DNA of 64,000 nt from Imperialibacter sp. EC-SDR9 (GTDB lineage Bacteria > Bacteroidota > Bacteroidia > Cytophagales > Cyclobacteriaceae): positions 62,001 to 126,000 of the forward strand of contig NZ_LR701637.1 in assembly GCF_902498805.1 (NCBI RefSeq). The letters are read 5' to 3'. The position numbers and the translations under genes were made by a program. The number at the start of each line of letters is the position of its first letter. The stretch's first letter is position 1. This document shows positions 51,927 through 62,300 of this stretch, piece by piece. The notes under the pieces are model-generated. The model did not search any database. It was not told the origin of the DNA and saw only the letters and a program-made list of their open reading frames with translations.

Positions 51927-54218
51927 TTAATCAAAGGCTCGTTCATTGAACAGCAAGTAGCCCAAATGAAACAGTGCTCCCCATTTTTGCTCTTCATCAT
52001 CATAGTAGTTAGCAGCAAAGGCAATGGGGCCTATTGGGCTTTGAAAGACTACACCTGCTGATGCAGCGAAAAATATCTTCCTGGTGTTTTGTCTATATAC
52101 AGGCATTTCATTTGGCAACTTCTCAAGCAACTGGAGTGGCACAAAAAAATGTCCCTCCATCCTGAAATGAAGGTTGTCACGAACAAAAAACATCTGCTTC
52201 ACACCGCCAGCGGCAAACTTATTGGATCTGAAGTTTTCCAGAATGAGAGTACGACTGTCTTGAAATGGGTAGTAGCCGCCACCGGCAACTTGAGTTCCCC
52301 GGTAGCTGCTTAGGGCAGGGAATGTTGAAAAATGGCCGACCACCTGATAACCGATTCCATACCAGCTAAGCAACCTGTTGTATTTTTCGTAGGAGATTTT
52401 CGCCGTTAGCCAGGAGTGGCTGGCCTCTCTGTAAGCAAGTCCGGAGGTGCTTCCCGGAAAGTATTTTTCTGAAGCGTGGTATCCGCCAACAGAACCTTCA
52501 AAGGCCTCTCCCTTTGTTGGGTATTGATAGAAGTTGAGGTTACTCTGCCTCACTTTTATTTTGCCCGTAAAACCCTTGAGTCGCAGTTCGTCAAGTACAT
52601 CGCTGGTATTAACTTCCTGGATAGCGGCGAAATTATCTCGGGTGTAAAAAAGGCCCGGGCTGAACGTCAGTTTGTGGTGAGTGCCCAGGGGAGTACTGAT
52701 GTTGAAGGTGAAATTTCTGTCCACCTGATTGACAATTGTGGGAGCCTTGTCCCTCAAAAGTATTTCAGTAGAATTAATAAAATCCCACTTGTTGTAAACG
52801 TATTTTGGCTCCAGATAGAAGGGGATATATGTTGGAAAGTAAAGCCTGGCGCTGGCTTTGGCAGATTGGTAAAACCTGCCAGCATTGATGGCACCGTCGA
52901 AGTGGGTGAATACCTGGCCAAGCCGCTTGTATTGTGCGCCAACCAACAGGTTAGAGGTGCTTCGGCTGGTCATTGTTCCTCCCAAAATCATTTTTACCTT
53001 CCTGTGAGGTGAGCCAGTCAGCTTTAACTTGTAGTTGTCGCTAGTTTCGCTCTTTGTGATTTGAGGATACATACTTCTGAAGTAGTCTTCAGAAACGATT
53101 TTGTAGTAGCCTGACTTTATCTTTTCCAGCTCAACAATTTTGTTCTTTTTCTCCAGCAGATTGTCGAGGTATTTTGTTTGTCTGGAATTAAACCCCTCGA
53201 CCTCCACTTCACTGAAGTCGAGCGGTACAAAATCTGATTTAAATGAGTTTCTGCTAGAGGCGATTTCCTCCTTCTCAACACGTCGACCTATTTTCGACTT
53301 GATGAACTCCATTTGTCTCATAGTTTCCACATAGCCACTGTCGGTTATACTTTTGGCTCTTGCAAAATCAGTTGAACTGAGCCCTTCCAGGTTGGGCTCG
53401 ATGTAGATGTTACCCTCCAGTCTGGTTGGGTCAGACTTATCAAGCATAAGAAAGAGCAATTGCTCGTTTACAAGGTGGTCGGCTTCTTTGGAGGGGTATT
53501 CCTTGTAAACCTTTGAGGCTACATTAACACCAATGATGATGTCGGGCTTAAATTCCTCGATGGCAATGTCCACGGGAAAGTTGTTGTAAATGCCACCATC
53601 GAAAAGATACTTTCCATCAAACTTTATAGGGCGGAAGAAGAAGGGAACCGTCATTGAAGCCCTGAGTGCATCCGACAAGTTTCCATCACTCAGCAGCACT
53701 GCCTGCTGAGTGAAAACTTCTGCGGCCATTGCCCTGAAGGGCACAAAAAGGCTGTCGAAATTGTAGCCAGCCCTTCGGGATGCCTGTGCCAGGTGTTCGG
53801 CCAGGGCGAAGTTCAGCGCATGATCCTCAGCTATATTGGCACTGAAAGAGGCCGTAAAGGCAGAGTCAAGTGACAATTCGACTGACATCCATCGGGAGTC
53901 AGGATCCTTCTGGGTATAGTAGTAGTTATAGTCATCTCTGATCACTCCCTTGACCCAGTTTTGGATGTCTTGTGATAGAGCTATTTCCATGATTTGGTCT
54001 GCACTGTATCCGGCGGCATAGAACCCACCTACGATGCTGCCCATTGAAGTGCCCACTATGTAGTCGATAGGGATGTTGTTTTCCTCGAGGGCTTTGATTA
54101 CCCCAGCATGTGCCAGCCCCTTGGCGCCGCCGCCGCTAAGTACAAGCGCCACTTTTTGGGAAAAGCTGCAACAGTAAATGAGTGACATTGAAAGGAGCAA
54201 AGTCAGCCTTTTCCCCAT
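51927..54218 (-). CDS. Patatin-like phospholipase with outer-membrane barrel (type Vd autotransporter-like)
   Basis: A 763-residue protein. Signal peptide (1-20), patatin domain (22-about 300: SGGGAKG 28-34, GTSMG with Ser58, DGG with Asp207), a POTRA-like region (about 330-400) and a C-terminal beta barrel of the BamA/TamA class ending LLFNERAFD. This arrangement is the PlpD type of type Vd secretion, in which the barrel presents or releases the lipase at the surface. It is unrelated in context to the cytoplasmic patatin at 6484. It lies between the M23 peptidase and OmpA genes. Confidence 0.9.
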   Translation of the reverse strand: MGKRLTLLLSMSLIYCCSFSQKVALVLSGGGAKGLAHAGVIKALEENNIPIDYIVGTSMGSIVGGFYAAGYSADQIMEIALSQDIQNWVKGVIRDDYNYYYTQKDPDSRWMSVELSLDSAFTASFSANIAEDHALNFALAEHLAQASRRAGYNFDSLFVPFRAMAAEVFTQQAVLLSDGNLSDALRASMTVPFFFRPIKFDGKYLFDGGIYNNFPVDIAIEEFKPDIIIGVNVASKVYKEYPSKEADHLVNEQLLFLMLDKSDPTRLEGNIYIEPNLEGLSSTDFARAKSITDSGYVETMRQMEFIKSKIGRRVEKEEIASSRNSFKSDFVPLDFSEVEVEGFNSRQTKYLDNLLEKKNKIVELEKIKSGYYKIVSEDYFRSMYPQITKSETSDNYKLKLTGSPHRKVKMILGGTMTSRSTSNLLVGAQYKRLGQVFTHFDGAINAGRFYQSAKASARLYFPTYIPFYLEPKYVYNKWDFINSTEILLRDKAPTIVNQVDRNFTFNISTPLGTHHKLTFSPGLFYTRDNFAAIQEVNTSDVLDELRLKGFTGKIKVRQSNLNFYQYPTKGEAFEGSVGGYHASEKYFPGSTSGLAYREASHSWLTAKISYEKYNRLLSWYGIGYQVVGHFSTFPALSSYRGTQVAGGGYYPFQDSRTLILENFRSNKFAAGGVKQMFFVRDNLHFRMEGHFFVPLQLLEKLPNEMPVYRQNTRKIFFAASAGVVFQSPIGPIAFAANYYDDEEQKWGALFHLGYLLFNERAFD

Positions 54219-54298
54219 ACTTGACAGTTTTAGAAAATTTTGCGAGAATATACTGTCAAAACTGCTGGCAACAAATAAAAGTGTGCAGGAAGAGAAGG

Positions 54299-55594
54299 TT
54301 AATCTACAGAAGCATTGAGAACTGGCTTTTCGGTTAAAAAGGAGATGGTATCAATAGCCGAAAGAATCTTATCCCTTTCTTTGAAATATGCTTCTTTATG
54401 CGCCTCAGCAATAGGCTGCGACGGTGGGATTTCGACAGAGAAAGGATCGACCTGAACGCCATTGCGCCAAAACCGGAAGCAAACATGCGGCCCCGTAGCC
54501 AACCCTGTGCTTCCCACGTAGCCAATGACCTCACCTTGCTTCACCGCTTTGCCGGGCCGCATGCCGCTGGCTATTTTACTCATGTGCAGATACTGAGTAG
54601 TGTAGGTGGCGTTGTGCCGTATTTTCACATAATTACCGTTTCCTGAATGGTAGGTGGCTTCCGTGACAACACCATCACCCACGGTATAAATTGGTGTTCC
54701 CTTAGCTGCTACGTAGTCCGTCCCCAGGTGAGACCTGTACCTCTTTAACACGGGGTGAAACCGTCTACCCGAATACCGTGAGCTTATCCGGCTAAAATTA
54801 ACCGGGGCTTTAAGAAAAGCCTTTCGGAGGCTGTTTCCTTCCTCGTCGAAGTAATCCAGCCCGTCTCCCTGGTTGTAGTACACCGAATAAAAATCACGGC
54901 CAGCATGATAAAAATAGGCCCCCACCACCCTTGGAATGTTTACCACCTCGCCTTCAATTAGCTCTTCTTCAAATATGACTTTGAAGTAATCGTTGGCATC
55001 AATATGAAAAAAGTCGATTTGCCAGGCGTACATATCTACCAGCTTCGAAACAAGCATAGGTGAAACATTGGCGTTGATGAGCGTTTCATAGAGCGAAGAC
55101 TCAATTTTGGCAGCAATAGCCCGAACTTGAAGCGCTTTTTCCTTTTGTACTCGCTCTGTATAAACAGAGTCGGACATGTGGAAGACCACATATTCGGTTT
55201 TGTCCGGTTCGTAAGCCATGGCTACGACCTTCGCCGCAGAGTCTTTTGTGGTGAAAACGGTGTAGTTTTTTCTGTAGCCAATTTTCCTTACATCGAAGAC
55301 TTTTCTTGAGCTAGTGGCCACCTCATAAATTTTGGTGGGGTCAATATTGTAGGTCTTCAGAATATCAGACAGTGTCTGATTTCTTTTAACGATGTCTTCG
55401 TAAACGTTAAAAGAATCCAAATTAAAACCGTAGAGTCTTTCGGGTTCGTAGACCGTTGTGACTGTGTCTACCGTAACCAATTCCGTTTCGCCGGTGTATT
55501 CAGGTTGGTAGGTAGCTTGCTGGTGTTTATATGCGAGGAAAAATAAACAAGAGATTATTACTAAGATGGTTCCTGCCAGAACGTATTTCTTCAT
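54299..55594 (-). CDS. M23-family peptidoglycan peptidase with a Zn-ligand variant
   Basis: A 431-residue membrane-anchored peptidase: an N-terminal anchor (about 5-22), a LysM-like/OapA-like region (about 70-130, with NQTLSDILKTYNID), a helical middle segment, and an M23 LytM domain (about 275-400). Zinc ligands His289 and Asp293 (HLGTD) are present, but the usual HxH motif reads His370-Val-Cys372 (GPHVCFRF), so one histidine ligand is cysteine. Cysteine can bind zinc, and I recall the same form in other Bacteroidetes. It should cleave cross-links during envelope growth. The dsbD gene lies 9 bases upstream. Confidence 0.88.
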   Translation of the reverse strand: MKKYVLAGTILVIISCLFFLAYKHQQATYQPEYTGETELVTVDTVTTVYEPERLYGFNLDSFNVYEDIVKRNQTLSDILKTYNIDPTKIYEVATSSRKVFDVRKIGYRKNYTVFTTKDSAAKVVAMAYEPDKTEYVVFHMSDSVYTERVQKEKALQVRAIAAKIESSLYETLINANVSPMLVSKLVDMYAWQIDFFHIDANDYFKVIFEEELIEGEVVNIPRVVGAYFYHAGRDFYSVYYNQGDGLDYFDEEGNSLRKAFLKAPVNFSRISSRYSGRRFHPVLKRYRSHLGTDYVAAKGTPIYTVGDGVVTEATYHSGNGNYVKIRHNATYTTQYLHMSKIASGMRPGKAVKQGEVIGYVGSTGLATGPHVCFRFWRNGVQVDPFSVEIPPSQPIAEAHKEAYFKERDKILSAIDTISFLTEKPVLNASVD

Positions 55595-55603
55595 CAGGTC
55601 GAA

Positions 55604-57631
55604 TCAGGGGTTTATGGTCGAAAAAACGGGTTTGTTCTTCGTCATAGAAGAACTCGCCTCATCCAGAAACGTTACAAAGTTAGCAATATTGAGGTCATAG
55701 GCCTTGGGAGCAGCCAAAAGGTTCTCGTTTGGATCCAAAATCACGTAAAAAGGCTGGGCATTGTTGTTAAACCTCGTGATCTGCAAGTCTGCATTTTGCT
55801 TCCCAATGGATTTTTTGATTTTACCATCATATTCCGACTCATACCACTGTGATTCGGGGAGCTCGGTCTTTTCGTCCACGTAAAGCGCCACTAGTACAAA
55901 GTCATTTTTTAGTCTTTCGAGCACCTGAGGGTCAGACCACACCCTTGCCTCCATTTCCCTGCAGTTCACGCAGCCATGTCCGGTAAAATCGATAAAAAGC
56001 GGTTTCTGTTGTTCCCGTGCGCAGGCAATGGCCTGGTCGTAGTCGAAATAGCCAGTGAGACCATGAGGGAAGTGAAGCATGTCGGCGTATTTTGGCGGTT
56101 CGCAGATGCTGTTGGATGCTGTGCCTGAATTAGAAGAACCCCCTTGCTGACGAACAATGCCAGGTAAGTCAAAGTCCATTGTGGATTGTGGAGGTAAATA
56201 ACCAGCCAGGGCTTTCAGGGGGGCACCGAACATGCCTGGGATCATATAAACCACGAATGTAAAGGTGACGACAGCGAGAATTAGTCTTGGCACTGGCAGC
56301 TTCTCCATTTTGCTGTCGCCAGGCAGCTGAATTTTGCCAAGCAGATAAAAGCCTAACAAGGTGAAAACCACAATCCAGATAGCCAGGTAGATCTCTCTAT
56401 CGAGGATATTCCAGTGATAGGCCTGGTCGGCAATGCTCAAAAATTTAAACGCCAAAGCGAGTTCGAGAAAGCCCAGCACTACTTTCACCGAGTTGAGCCA
56501 GCCGCCTGATTTTGGCAGTGTGCTTAGCCAATTCGGAAAAAAAGCAAACAATGTAAATGGCACTGCAAAAGCCATTGAAAACGCCGCCATGCCCAAAATC
56601 GGCTTCAAGATCAATCCTCCGGCGGACTCCACCAGGATACTTCCGACGATGGGGCCGGTGCAGGAGAAAGAAACCAACACCAGCGTAAAGGCCATAAAGA
56701 AAACGCCAATCATTCCGCCCTTGTCAGCGTTTCGATCCATGGCATTGACCCACTTATGTGGTAAAGTGATTTCGAAAAGCCCAAGAAATGACAGTGCAAA
56801 AATAATGAAAACCAAAAAGAAAATGACATTGGGCACCCAGCCAGTGGCCAGGTCATTGGCAATTTCAGGCCCCATAAATGGAGCAACAAGAGAGCCGATG
56901 AGGGTATAAATAAGCACGATGCTGAAGCCATAAAACAAAGCCATTCCCTTGCCACTTTTCTTATCACCTTTTCCAGTGAAAAAGGTGACGGTCATGGGAA
57001 TCATTGGAAACACACAGGGCGTAAGCAGCGCCGCAAGCCCTGCTAAAAAGGCAACGACCATAAAGCCCCAGAGCGAATAGGCATCTGTTGAATCTCTTTT
57101 GTTCAAGACTGCCGTTTCGGTGCCTTCCGAACCCTTTTTAACTTCGGTGGGGCTTTTCTTGGAATCGCCAGTGAAGGTGGCGTATGTGAAGTCTTCATCT
57201 AAATTGATGCACTTGCCATCTACATCGGTGCAAACCTGATAGAAAAAGCTGCCTGAAAGGTTAACCGGCAGGCTGTTGACGAGAATGGTCTGACGAAATT
57301 CAGCGTGCTCTCTAAAATACGTGTATTCCCCTTCCCATAGGTCGTCGTATTTTCTTTTGGCGCCAATGGGTCTTATGCTATCGATTGCTTCGTAAGAAGG
57401 ATCGCCCACGAAGTCAAACTCTGCGACAATAGGACCGAGATCAGGGTCGAAGTCTGAAGAATATAAGTACCAGGTATTATCTATTTTAGCTTTGAAAACG
57501 AGGCTAAGCGTATCGCCTACCTTGGGGTCTTTATTGCTCAACTCATAACTCCACGATATGGGCTTTTGTACCTGCCCAAAGGAGGCAAAAATGGTGACAA
57601 CTCCAACCAGACTTAATAGTATTCTTTTCAT
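55604..57631 (-). CDS. dsbD: DsbD-like thiol:disulfide interchange protein
   Basis: A 675-residue membrane protein: signal peptide, an N-terminal immunoglobulin-like DsbD alpha domain (about 20-155), a transmembrane beta domain with eight or so helices (about 185-470, LTPCVFPMIPMTVTFF at the first), and a C-terminal thioredoxin domain with catalytic Cys554-Val-Asn-Cys557. It carries reducing power from cytoplasmic thioredoxin to periplasmic disulfides, for example for cytochrome c maturation. It begins 84 bases after the M20 dipeptidase stop, and the M23 gene follows after 9 bases. Confidence 0.93.
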   Translation of the reverse strand: MKRILLSLVGVVTIFASFGQVQKPISWSYELSNKDPKVGDTLSLVFKAKIDNTWYLYSSDFDPDLGPIVAEFDFVGDPSYEAIDSIRPIGAKRKYDDLWEGEYTYFREHAEFRQTILVNSLPVNLSGSFFYQVCTDVDGKCINLDEDFTYATFTGDSKKSPTEVKKGSEGTETAVLNKRDSTDAYSLWGFMVVAFLAGLAALLTPCVFPMIPMTVTFFTGKGDKKSGKGMALFYGFSIVLIYTLIGSLVAPFMGPEIANDLATGWVPNVIFFLVFIIFALSFLGLFEITLPHKWVNAMDRNADKGGMIGVFFMAFTLVLVSFSCTGPIVGSILVESAGGLILKPILGMAAFSMAFAVPFTLFAFFPNWLSTLPKSGGWLNSVKVVLGFLELALAFKFLSIADQAYHWNILDREIYLAIWIVVFTLLGFYLLGKIQLPGDSKMEKLPVPRLILAVVTFTFVVYMIPGMFGAPLKALAGYLPPQSTMDFDLPGIVRQQGGSSNSGTASNSICEPPKYADMLHFPHGLTGYFDYDQAIACAREQQKPLFIDFTGHGCVNCREMEARVWSDPQVLERLKNDFVLVALYVDEKTELPESQWYESEYDGKIKKSIGKQNADLQITRFNNNAQPFYVILDPNENLLAAPKAYDLNIANFVTFLDEASSSMTKNKPVFSTINP

Positions 57632-57715
57632 CAGTTTCTTCTTTTTTCAAAAAGAGAAAGAGCCAAATTTCACTCCTTAACGCAATCCCTTCGCAGAGAG
57701 TTTGTTTGCTTGTTT

Positions 57716-59098
57716 TTATTTCGCTTTGCTTAAAGTAGCAAAGTGTTTATAAAATAGCGTGATGGTTTCAATTCCTTTGATGTAGTTAAATATGCCATAG
57801 CTCTCATTAGGAGAATGGATGGCATCTTCGTCAAGCCCAAATCCCATCAGCAAAGAGTCGAGGCCTAATACTTTTTGAAACAGTGCTACGATCGGTATGC
57901 TCCCCCCTTCCCGGGTGGGTATCGGGGCCTTTCCCCAGGCTTCTTCCACTGCCAATGCCGCAGCCTGGTAGGCCGTGGACTTGGTAGATACCATAGCGGG
58001 TTCGCCGCCATGGTGGGGCGTTACTTTGACCTTAACTGTTTTAGGGGCCACACTCAGAAAATAGTCCGTAAACAGTTTTGTGATTTCATCAGAGTTCTGG
58101 TTTGGCACCAGTCTCATGCTGATTTTGGCGTAGGCTTTCGAGGGAAGCACTGTTTTGGCACCCTCACCAATGTATCCACCCCAAATGCCGTTGACATCGA
58201 AAGTCGGCCTGATGCCGGTTCTCTCAATAGTCGAAAAGCCGTCTTCTCCGAAAACTTCGGCTATGTCGAGGTCTTTTTTATATTTCTCAAGAGAAAAGGG
58301 CTGCTTCGCCATAGCTTCCCTATCTGCTTTTGACAACTCCACGACTTTATCGTAGAACCCGGGAATTGTGATGTGACCATTTTCGTCCTTCATTTTGTGG
58401 ATCATTTCACAAAGAACATTGATGGGATTTTCTACAGCGCCGCCATACATACCCGAATGAAGATCTCTGTTTGGCCCTGTTACTTCCACTTCCACATAAG
58501 TGAGACCACGAAGCCCAACTGTGATGGAAGGATGTTCATTGCTGATGATGCCCGTGTCAGAAATCATAATCATGTCAGCCTTCAGCTTCTGTTTGTTGGC
58601 TTCGGTGAAAATGCCCAGATTGTTGGAGCCCACTTCTTCTTCACCTTCGATCATGAACTTTACGTTGCAGGTGAGTGAATTGGTCTGCATCATCGTTTCA
58701 AAGGCCTTAATATGCATGTACATTTGGCCTTTGTCGTCGGCAGAACCCCGGGCATAGATTTTCTCATTTCTAATGGTGGGTTCAAACGGAGGGGTTTCCC
58801 AAAGTTCATAAGGATCGGCAGGTTGCACGTCGTAGTGCCCGTATACGAGAACAGTTGGAAGTGTGGGGTCAATTATTTTTTCTCCATAAACAATGGGATG
58901 GCCATCAGTAGGGCAAATTTCAGCCTTATCGACGCCAGCTTCGACTAGCTTCTTCTTTATAAACTCCGCTGCTCTTTTTACATCGTCCTTGAACTTTTTG
59001 TCGGCACTCACCGATGGAATTCTCAACAACTCAAAAAGCTCATCTAAAAACCTTTGCTGGTTTTCCTCGATGTAGGGAATCTTGGTTTTAACACTCAT
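57716..59098 (-). CDS. M20-family dipeptidase
   Basis: A 460-residue cytoplasmic metallopeptidase of the M20A/carnosinase-like group. VYGHYDVQP (85-93) gives His88 and Asp90, SADDKG gives Asp121, and the catalytic glutamate pair lies in IEGEEEVGS (150-158). A dimerisation domain with DLHSGMYGG lies in the centre. No signal peptide is seen. The enzyme should hydrolyse dipeptides, possibly downstream of the periplasmic peptidases in this region. It differs in subfamily from the exported M20 enzymes at 10907 and 18015. Confidence 0.92.
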   Translation of the reverse strand: MSVKTKIPYIEENQQRFLDELFELLRIPSVSADKKFKDDVKRAAEFIKKKLVEAGVDKAEICPTDGHPIVYGEKIIDPTLPTVLVYGHYDVQPADPYELWETPPFEPTIRNEKIYARGSADDKGQMYMHIKAFETMMQTNSLTCNVKFMIEGEEEVGSNNLGIFTEANKQKLKADMIMISDTGIISNEHPSITVGLRGLTYVEVEVTGPNRDLHSGMYGGAVENPINVLCEMIHKMKDENGHITIPGFYDKVVELSKADREAMAKQPFSLEKYKKDLDIAEVFGEDGFSTIERTGIRPTFDVNGIWGGYIGEGAKTVLPSKAYAKISMRLVPNQNSDEITKLFTDYFLSVAPKTVKVKVTPHHGGEPAMVSTKSTAYQAAALAVEEAWGKAPIPTREGGSIPIVALFQKVLGLDSLLMGFGLDEDAIHSPNESYGIFNYIKGIETITLFYKHFATLSKAK

Positions 59099-59319
59099 GA
59101 AATTTTAATTTATCGGGCTAATGTTTTAAAGGTTGCTGTGCTGCATTTCTTCGGAATGAAACATCAGTGTGTTCATCAGGTAAAAGTAAGGAATATTACC
59201 AAGACGCTGCAAAGGCAAATCTGCTATGTATCAATGGTATTTGTCCATGGTTGTATTGAAAAAAGTTACAACCAGGTTGAACTTTCGGGAAGGGCTTGTT
59301 TACCCTGGCAGTCGCAGGA

Positions 59320-62300
59320 TTAGAAACCGTCTTTGTCTTTTTCAATTGTATCAAAGCTGTCCTTTCCAAAGGCAGGGTCGGTAGTGAATTGTAGTTTGAA
59401 AGGTTTGTCGATATTATAGTAATTTTTGCGAAAATTATTGATAAAAGTCATCGTTTCGGACTCCTCGCCAAGCCCAAGAGCAAAAGCACCTAGTGCGGCT
59501 TTTTCAAGTGTAGAGGAGTTTCTTATCTCCTCGTTAAATTTCTGGTTGGAAGAGAGAATAAGGAGCCTGTTCTGGTCGAACCTGAAGTGGTACCAGGTGG
59601 CTTCTGAAAACATGATGAAAATATTTACGATGTCTCCAAGGGGGTCTCTTTTAATTTCAACAAAGCCGTCAGCTTCTGCATTTATGTCGTTTCTGAAAAT
59701 GTTTGAAATGCCAATCTTGCCATCGTTGTACCAGGCCTTGTGAGTAGCATTCCATTGCAGGTTGACCTCCGAGAGAGACAGTGCTTTTTGAAGCTCTGGT
59801 GACACAGATACCAACGGCACGTAATTTTTCAAAGTGTTGTTTTCATAGCTTTTGGCTATCTGATCGCTGGTAAGGTTGGCGAGGAGATAAACCAAGTCAC
59901 CCTGTATGTTATTTGCCTGTGGAGCCCCCAGGCGCTCAATAATGTCAACGAGGTCTTTCGTCATAACCTCGGTTGCCGCTGGGCTAATTTTGAAGTCGGC
60001 CGTTAAAAAAGCCGTCATTTTGAAGTAGGAGGAGTCGAGTCGGCCAATCCCTTTTGCAGATGCCTTCAAAGTGAAATCGGGGCTGTTTTTTATAAAGGTT
60101 ACCGGGCCTTCAAAGATCACACTATTGGTGTTTTCGGAGTAAATGAACGTGCTACCAGCATAGGAATTCCCGTCTGACTTGGCTTGGTCTTCTATTTTGT
60201 AGAAATCCCCCTCAAGATTATAAGAAAGGGTGCCATGAGGTGTAAAAAGATCAAAGTCAATCGGGTCGTTTTTGTCGTTAATGTAGGTCAGGTATATAAT
60301 GTCGTCAAATGAGTCATAGTGTAGGCCTGCGACTAGTTTCTGGCCTGTTTCCGCTGTTGAGGCATCAAAGTTGACAAGCACTTCAGGGTTTTCAGTTTTG
60401 TTGGTGTAGCTGATCCACTGAGAGTCTCTTTCTTTCTTCCAGTCGAGCTTCACTCCGCCAATCAGCTCAAGCGCCCTCCGGTCTGCATACATTTTCGCCC
60501 GACCTTTGTACAGAAACCCCGGCGACATCACAAAATCCTGATCTTCCAGCACATCGCCTTCCGACACGGTCATCGTTTTGAACCTGTTCTTGGCTATGGG
60601 CACATTCTGAAGCTCAAATTGATTGAACTTGATCGTAAAAGTGTCCTGCGCCGCATTGACGAGCTGATACAGTGCGCTGCCAGTGAATTTATTTCTGTCG
60701 ACAATGGTGATGAGTCCACTGGTCAGGGTATGGTAACGATTGGCAGTGTCAATCCTTACAATAGCATTTTTAAGCTCCTGTAGAGTTGAGTTCTCAAGGA
60801 TCGTAATCTCTTCGTTTTCCGGCGTGATTTCCGCATCCGCCACCGTGATGTACGGAATGCCCTGCAGGTTCAACTCGTAGCGGTTGATATCGTAAATACC
60901 CGCCGTTGCGTTAAACGCCAGCGAATCGAGGTCGGGTCGGGTTGAGTAGAAGTAGGAGTCTTCAATAGCAACGTTGGCCGGCTTGCTCATCGTAATCTTT
61001 TGGTCGTTTAGGTTCCAAATGGCGTTGGTGATTGACGTCTTCATTTGCGCATAAGGGAAGCCTATGGCCGCTACACCGGCCTTTTCAGGGTGCACGTCTG
61101 CAATGTTGCTGGCGAGGTCAAAGTTCAGCGCAATATCCTCTCCAGCCATGGCTGGCTTCTGTGGGTTGTCAGTCAAAATTTCAAACGCTCCATGCCTGGC
61201 GCTGAATTTTGTTTCTGAAAAACTGAACTGCTTCGATTTCACCCTCGACCCACGTGTCTCCAGCGTGCCAAGCCCAAAGGCCCCTTTGGCAGTAATGTTT
61301 GCAGCCCCCTGAAGCTTGGCTGTGCCATTGTACAACTCAATGGGGTCACCGATATTTTTGAGAAACATACTGTCTTTTTTGGGCAGCCATTTCATTCTCA
61401 GGGCTCCCATTATTCCTTGTGGGAAGGACGCCGATCCTAAGTTGCCCGGCCTGATTTCGCCACTTTGAGCAATGGCTGAAGTAGAATCCAAATAGAAAAT
61501 AAAGTCGTTAGAGTATACGGTAGTCGTTAAATAGTCAATCTTTCCATTTGACCTCAAGCCCTGGTAGCTCAGGCTTAGGTTGTTGTAGAGTGTTCCCGTG
61601 CCCCCATACAGCTTGTAGCCGCTCTCAGGTATTTTGTGCTCAAAGCCCAGCGACTTATCAGGTTGAATAACAAGCTTCTCCTCAAACGGCTCCAATATGT
61701 CTCCTGCATAGAAGGTGCCCTCAAAACTTATACTTGCCCCATCACTTCTGTTGGAGCTGTCTATTTCGAATGGCGGTATCACAAATCTGACTGTTTTGTT
61801 ATAAGCTCCCTTAAGAATCTCTTTAGAGTCGAAGAAAACAACGGCTTCGGAATCGGAAGTAAAGTAAGGATACTGGAGGTTTTGCTTTTTCCCTGACTTG
61901 TTGTCGGGGCTTTCTACAAATAGGGTTCCGGAGGTAAGCTCAAGGTGGTTATGCAAGGCAGTCTTTTCTTCACCGCCTTCAACTTTAAGCGAGTCTGGCA
62001 CTGGAATCTGAATCCTGATGGAGTCAATTGTCGGCATGGCAAAAAGATTGTCCGCATATTGAAACTGAAAATCTTTTCCTTTGTATACGAAATCTCCGGC
62101 ATTCACCATTCCATTAAACAGCAAGTCCCTACCCTCCAGAATTTTGACTACACCGCTGTCTGGTTCCATGTAAACCTTCAGGTCGGTAGTAATGTATACC
62201 CTGTCAACGCCCCTGAGAGTGAGTTCTTTGGTGCCAAAATTAAGCGTGCCGTTAGGATACCGCTCGGTAAGAGAAGGTACGATAAGGTTATCGTAGTCTT

